18,073 nucleotides of DNA from Oscillospiraceae bacterium. Its GTDB lineage: Bacteria > Bacillota > Clostridia > Oscillospirales > Acutalibacteraceae. Position 1 is the first letter of the stretch. Each line of letters begins with the position of its first letter. Location: assembly GCA_031273775.1 (NCBI GenBank), contig JAISRF010000233.1, forward strand, positions 1 to 18,073, read 5' to 3'. The position numbers and the translations under genes are program-made. The notes under the pieces are model-generated. The model was not told the origin of the DNA. It was given only the letters and a program-made list of their open reading frames with translations, and ran no database searches. Of this stretch, positions 13,908-18,073 are shown one piece after another.

Positions 13908-15426
13908 CTACATGACCGAATAAAACAGATTCCTTGCCTCGGTATGTAACGGGTCGCTTTTCGTCAGGTTCGCAAGGGAATAAACCATAAAGCCGCTGCA
14001 TTGGGAGATGGTGCGAATAAATTCAACCTGACGCTTTAATAAATCCGGATGGTCAATCCACTCGCTGCTGTTGGCATCTATGGTGCCGATTTTGTACCCC
14101 GCCAGCCCGAAGTACAGCTTAATCGAAGGTTCCTTGACCAACGCCGTCCATTCGGCGCAGCAGAGGTCAAACCGGAAGCGCTCCTCGGGATAATTGAAGC
14201 CCCAGTAAACCTGCGGGACAATATAATCCACATAGCCTTTATTGGCAAGCCAGCGATCGATGTCTACATACAGTTTATGGCGCACATTGTCCAGGTTTCC
14301 TACGGGGCTGACCCCAAACAGCTTTTTAGGGTCGGCGGCTTTAACAGCGGCGTAGACGCCCGAAACCAGCGCGCTCACATGGGCGCGCCGCCAATCATCA
14401 AGGGAAAGGGGCTTTAGCGTCTCGGCGGCGTAGGCGGCGTAGGCGGCTTTGTCTATGTCCACGTCATTGTCGGGGTAAAAATAATCGTCAAAGTGGATGC
14501 CGTCCACAGAGTACCGGGCGGCAATTTCCCGCACGCCGTTTATAATGAGATTCTGTACTTCAACGACCGCGGGGTTGTAATAAAGCGTGTTTTCTCGCTG
14601 GAACACCCAATGGTCGTTGGACGGGTCGGTATCGGTTTTCCAAATGCGGGCGGGGTTAGAGGGTGCCAGGCTGTTGATGTCGCCGTGGTAAGAGAGCTTC
14701 ACGCGGTAAGGGTTAATCCACGCGTGGAATTTCAAACCCAGCTCATGGGCGGCGGTCACCATAAAGGCCAGCGGGTCAAAGCCGGGATCCTTGCCCAATT
14801 GACCGGTCAGAGATGTCGCCCAGGGAAAATAGGCCGAAGGGTACCACGCGTCGCTTTCCGCGCGCGTGTGTACCACCACGTCGGTCATTTTTAAGGCTTT
14901 TGCATCCGCAAACATCTGGCGGACATTTCTCTTAAATTTGGCGGCGGACTTTGAACCGGTTTCTCCCGCGGCGGCGGAGAGGTCGTAAAACGAAATCCAC
15001 GCCGCCCGCATTTCCGTGCCGGGGGACGGCTCGGGAACCGCCGGGGGCGCGGAGGGCGCGGCGCTTGACGCGGCGCTTGACGCGGCGGCGGAAGAGGCGT
15101 CGCGGGAAGAGACATTGGAGGAAGAGGCATTGGAGGAAGAAACGTTGGAGGAAGAGGCGGAAACAGAGGAGGTTTCGTCAGAAGAAGAGGTGGGGGTGCC
15201 CAACGAAGAATCGCCGTCACCGGAGCTTTCGGTGAATTCCGGCAATGAAAAAGAGGGTTGGGTCACGTAGCTTTCCGCATCGGTTTCCCCCGATGATCCA
15301 TTCGCCGCCATCGTCCGGAAAGGGCGGTACGCACGCGGCAAGCAACAGCGCCGCCGTAGTAAGCGCGGCAAAGAGCCCGCTCATCCATATCTTACACAAA
15401 TCACACAAAGAGTGTTTTTTCAACAA
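13908..15426 (-). CDS. GHL10 (DUF187) family glycoside-hydrolase-like lipoprotein, frame broken near its N-terminus
   Basis: The main frame (open from 15371) encodes the enzyme: MRAAWISFYDL opens the barrel, with FHAWINPYRV, VDGIHFDDYFYP, SPVGNLDN and VDYIVPQVYWG following, all typical of GHL10. A Ser/Ala-rich linker precedes it. The lipoprotein signal lies in another frame: from TTG 15426, MLKKHSLCDLC leads to a hydrophobic stretch and the lipobox LAAC, but that frame stops at 15217. Removing one G from the G5 run (15287-15291) would join the two as a 505-residue lipoprotein. Without that, the frame would start at TTG 15371 or ATG 15311 with no signal peptide. A near-consensus promoter precedes 15426. 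It likely acts on cell-wall glycan; its neighbour is an amidase fusion with a related barrel. Confidence 0.82.
15061..15084. repeat. Two-copy 12-bp direct repeat in the GHL10 linker
   Basis: GCGCTTGACGCG occurs twice in a row. On the coding (minus) strand it gives Ala/Ser-rich linker sequence (RDASSAAASSAASSA region). It is low-complexity linker expansion. Confidence 0.7.
15106..15165. repeat. 15-bp tandem repeat (about 3-4 copies) encoding a Ser/Asn linker
   Basis: Units at 15106, 15121, 15136 and a degenerate one at 15151 share GAAGA followed by (G/A)(A/G)C(A/G)TTGGAG. They encode SSSN(V/A) steps in the linker between the N-terminus and the GHL10 barrel. The unit is a multiple of three, so copy changes would keep frame. 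Confidence 0.8.
15287..15291 (-). other. G5 run at the likely frame break of the GHL10 lipoprotein
   Basis: On the minus strand ATC ATC GGG GGA AAC is the signal-peptide frame. With four G it would read ATC ATC GGG GAA ACC GAT GCG and enter the enzyme frame. The exact site could be anywhere between the lipobox and about 15270; this homopolymer is the simplest place. Confidence 0.5.
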
Positions 15427-15449
15427 ACAACACCACTTTTCCAGATCAC

Positions 15450-15479
15450 ATTATATCATTATTAAACTTATGCAGTCAA
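15450..15479 (-). promoter_or_regulatory. Sigma-A type promoter of the GHL10-to-tsaD gene chain
   Basis: On the minus strand TTGACT (15479-15474), an 18-base spacer and TATAAT (15455-15450). Transcription would begin near 15443, about 17 bases before TTG 15426, with GGAAAAGTGG as the ribosome site region. This supports the signal-peptide frame as the native N-terminus. The -35 follows the GH94 stop directly, within a repeated TTGACTG. Confidence 0.75.
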
Positions 15480-15482
15480 CAG

Positions 15483-18073
15483 TCAATTTTTAACATTCAC
15501 GCAATATTTTCCCATACTTACACGGATGTCATGGGTTTTCCCGTCGTTTACGAGCGAGACCTGTTGGTTTGCTACGATTTCCCCGTCAAACGTAACCCGG
15601 GCAACGCCTTTTTGAACCCCGTCAAAATTTTGCACCACAATACGGTATGTGGTTTCGTGAAAGTGGGTCGTGATGGTGTATTCCTTCCATTCGCGGGGAA
15701 TACAGGGGTCAAAGGTAAGCGAATCGCCGTTTTTTTGCAGACCCAGTATGGTTTCCACGCCCGCCCGGTACATCCATCCGGCGGCGCCGGTGTACCATGA
15801 CCACCCGCCGCGCCCCGTGTGCGGCCGCGCGGCGTAAACGTCCGCCGCCATCACATACGGTTCCAGCTTGTATTTTGAACATTCCCTTTGATTTTTTGTA
15901 TGATTGACCGGGTTGATTAGGGCGTACAACTCCGCCGCTTTGCCGCCCTCTCCCAGCTTGGCGAAGGCCATGACCGCCCATACCGCGGCGTGTGTGTACT
16001 GACCGCCGTTTTCACGTACGCCCGGAACGTACCCTTTAATATACCCCGGTTCCGATGTCCCGGAATCAAAGGGCGGAGTGAGCAGCTTAATCAGCCCGTC
16101 TTCTCTGGACACAAGGTATTCCTCCAACATGTCCATTGCCTTTCGCGCTCGGTTTTTATCGCCCGCCCCGGACAGAACAGCCCATGACTGCGCGATTGCG
16201 TCAATCCTGCAGTCACCCGAGGAAGAGGAACCGAGCGGCATACCATCGTCAAAATAAGCACGCCGGTACCAGCCGCCGTCCCAGCCGGATTTTTCTGCCG
16301 CCTCTTGCAGATTGTCGCGTATTGCGGCGTAGCGACCCAGCCTTTCGCCATCGCCTTGCCGGCGGCACAACGGCAGCATCAGGTCAAGGACGGAAATCAA
16401 AAACCAGGCGAGCCATACGCTTTCGCCGCGTCCGTTTATGCCGATCGCGTTCATCCCGTCATTCCAGTCTCCGCCGCCCATCAGCGGCAGTCCGCGCGAA
16501 CCGAATTTCAACGCTCTTTCAACCGCGCGAACGCAGTGCTTGTAAAGGGTGGCGCTTTCACCCAACGTCACGGCATCCCCGTATCGTTCGGTTTCGGTTT
16601 CGGCCAATTCTTCCGCCTCGAGAAAGGGGATTTCTTCCAAAAGGATACTCTCATCCCCGCTGATACGGACATACTCCGCCGTAACGTACGGCAGCCAAAG
16701 CAAATCGTCCGAAATTCTGGTGCGCACCCCTTTTCCCTGTGGGCTGTGCCACCAGTGCTGGACGTCGCCTCCGGTGAATTGATGACGGGCGTGCAGGAGG
16801 ATTTGTTCCCGGGTCAGCTCCGGCCAATACGCGGCCGCGGACAGGGAATCCTGAAGCTGGTCGCGGAAGCCGAACGCGCCTCCGGACTGATAATGCCCCG
16901 TTCTCGCCCACAAACGGCAAGATATCATCTGGTATTGCAGCCAACCGTTTAGCATAAGGTTCATGGAAGCGTCGGGGGTGGACACTGTTGTTCTCTCCAG
17001 TTTGTCGCGCCAAAATGCCCGCGCCCGTTTAAGCGATTGACCCGCGGCGGACGCATCGGCGTATTTTTCCGCGAGAGTTTCGGCTTCCCATGCGTTTTCG
17101 GCGCTTCCGAAAAGAAACACAGTTTCTTTTGTTTCGCCCGGCAAAAGCGTCATATTTACCCGCAGAGCGCAGCAGGGGTCAAAGCCTGTGCCGGTTTCGC
17201 CGGACAGTTCGGCGCGATACAGGCAGTCCGGAGCGGAGGCGCCCCCTTCTCCGAAAAATTCCAGACGGTTACCGGTGACGGTGATTTCCTTCCCTGAGGT
17301 ATGAAGAAAGCACACTCTCCCGGGGAATACCTCATTGTAAGGGTTTTCCGCCAGCAGGGCGACCGTTTGAGTTTTGACGGTGCGGATATGCGGCGCTGTT
17401 TCCCGGTCGCTGACCCCAAGCACCGGCCTGACATAATAAGTGACCGACAGCGTCCGCGGGGCGGGGGAGAGGTTTTTGATTTTCAGCGTACTGATTTTAA
17501 CCGTATCCTCCGCCGGTACGTGCTGGGTGAGCGTTTGCTCAATTTCGTGGCTGGTGTGCTCATAAACCGTATACCCGAACCCGTGACGGATTTTGTACGG
17601 GCCGTCCTCCCGCACCGGCAGCATGGTGGGCGTCCAGCTGAGACCGGTTTCTGTGTCCGTGAGGTAAAATATTTCTCCCTGACTGTCCGATACGGAGTCA
17701 TTTGCCCAAGGCGTCAGCCTGTATTCGTGGCTGTTTTCGTACCAGGTGTAACCCGAACCCGATTCGGAGGCCGTAAACCCGAAACGCGGGTTGGCTATGA
17801 CGTTGATCCACGGCGCCGGTGTGTTCCGGAACGCGCCCGGTTGAATCACGTATTCCTTTCCGTCGGCGGTGAATCCGCCGAGACCGTTATCGAAAGCGAG
17901 CCCGGCTTCTCTTTGAACGGCGGGGAACCCGTAACCGTCCTGTTTGAGGTTGATTCGGCGCGGCGCAAGAGCGGGTGTTTGGGCAACGCTTATCTGGCTT
18001 TGCACCGTGTCATCGCCGCCCTTCAGAATCAGCCTGGCCGCGGCGTAAAACAGCGCCGTGTCCCCGGGGGGCA
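15483..18073 (-). CDS. Cyclic beta-1,2-glucan synthase-like protein, C-terminal GH94 domain (5' end beyond window)
   Basis: The frame is open to the window edge (upstream of GTG 18005 it continues as GDTALFYAAARLILKGGDDT with no stop), so the gene is partial. The text matches the C-terminal phosphorylase-like half of NdvB/ChvB proteins: NGLGGFTADGKEYVI, TPAPWINVIANPRFGF, SESGSGYTW, YNEVFPGRVCFLHTSG. GH94 catalytic barrel motifs follow: FRDQLQD near 16,855 (holding the likely general-acid Asp), HWWHSPQGKGVRTR near 16,745, GGGDWNDGMN near 16,460, IDAIAQSWAV near 16,195 and GGQYTHAAVW near 15,990. In cyclic glucan synthases this domain trims chain length; alone, GH94 proteins phosphorolyse beta-glucosides. 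Whether a GT84 domain lies upstream cannot be seen here. Confidence 0.87.
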   Translation of the reverse strand, partial: PPGDTALFYAAARLILKGGDDTVQSQISVAQTPALAPRRINLKQDGYGFPAVQREAGLAFDNGLGGFTADGKEYVIQPGAFRNTPAPWINVIANPRFGFTASESGSGYTWYENSHEYRLTPWANDSVSDSQGEIFYLTDTETGLSWTPTMLPVREDGPYKIRHGFGYTVYEHTSHEIEQTLTQHVPAEDTVKISTLKIKNLSPAPRTLSVTYYVRPVLGVSDRETAPHIRTVKTQTVALLAENPYNEVFPGRVCFLHTSGKEITVTGNRLEFFGEGGASAPDCLYRAELSGETGTGFDPCCALRVNMTLLPGETKETVFLFGSAENAWEAETLAEKYADASAAGQSLKRARAFWRDKLERTTVSTPDASMNLMLNGWLQYQMISCRLWARTGHYQSGGAFGFRDQLQDSLSAAAYWPELTREQILLHARHQFTGGDVQHWWHSPQGKGVRTRISDDLLWLPYVTAEYVRISGDESILLEEIPFLEAEELAETETERYGDAVTLGESATLYKHCVRAVERALKFGSRGLPLMGGGDWNDGMNAIGINGRGESVWLAWFLISVLDLMLPLCRRQGDGERLGRYAAIRDNLQEAAEKSGWDGGWYRRAYFDDGMPLGSSSSGDCRIDAIAQSWAVLSGAGDKNRARKAMDMLEEYLVSREDGLIKLLTPPFDSGTSEPGYIKGYVPGVRENGGQYTHAAVWAVMAFAKLGEGGKAAELYALINPVNHTKNQRECSKYKLEPYVMAADVYAARPHTGRGGWSWYTGAAGWMYRAGVETILGLQKNGDSLTFDPCIPREWKEYTITTHFHETTYRIVVQNFDGVQKGVARVTFDGEIVANQQVSLVNDGKTHDIRVSMGKYCVNVKN

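Overview
This 18 kb stretch looks like chromosome from a Gram-positive anaerobe of the class Clostridia, probably an Oscillospiraceae-like gut lineage. That placement is inferred from gene content and style: a lipoprotein signal peptide, a YwlE-type phosphatase, membrane-anchored cell-wall amidases, GTG/TTG starts, and fairly GC-rich genes with AT-rich promoters. No rRNA, tRNA or CRISPR array was seen.

Layout. (1) 1-4159, plus strand: the end of an upstream gene (probably an ABC ATPase), then a tightly packed GldF-like permease, a GldG-like membrane-anchored subunit and a DUF4340 protein. Junctions are ATGA and GTGA overlaps or a 36-base gap, so this is one ABC-2 type export operon. (2) 4203-6229: a divergent pair, a uroporphyrinogen-decarboxylase-superfamily protein (minus) and an AraC regulator (plus). 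Their 134-base gap holds a near-consensus promoter and a perfect small inverted repeat. (3) 6235-8720, minus strand: an IbrA/IbrB pair (PP-loop PAPS-reductase-like protein plus ParB-like protein), followed by an HTH reading frame that has no start codon and is offset from ibrB at a run of nine T. A decayed IS1-type transposase fragment and a 16-bp palindrome lie at its distal end. (4) 8776-15426, minus strand: a coupled housekeeping chain read as GHL10-like lipoprotein, GHL-plus-amidase_3 fusion, YwlE-like phosphatase, RimI, TsaD, leading into ibrA-ibrB. A 30-base inverted repeat separates tsaD from ibrA. (5) 15483-18073, minus strand: the C-terminal GH94 part of a cyclic beta-1,2-glucan synthase-like enzyme, cut by the window edge.

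The most unusual signals are: the T9 run at the ibrB/HTH junction, where a -1 shift would make a 350-residue ParB-HTH fusion; the IbrAB cassette sitting at the 3' end of a tRNA-modification operon with mobile-element debris beyond it; and a second frame break, at a run of five G, that separates a clear lipoprotein signal peptide from its GHL10 enzyme. Two homopolymer breaks in one window could also mean assembly error, and raw reads would decide that.
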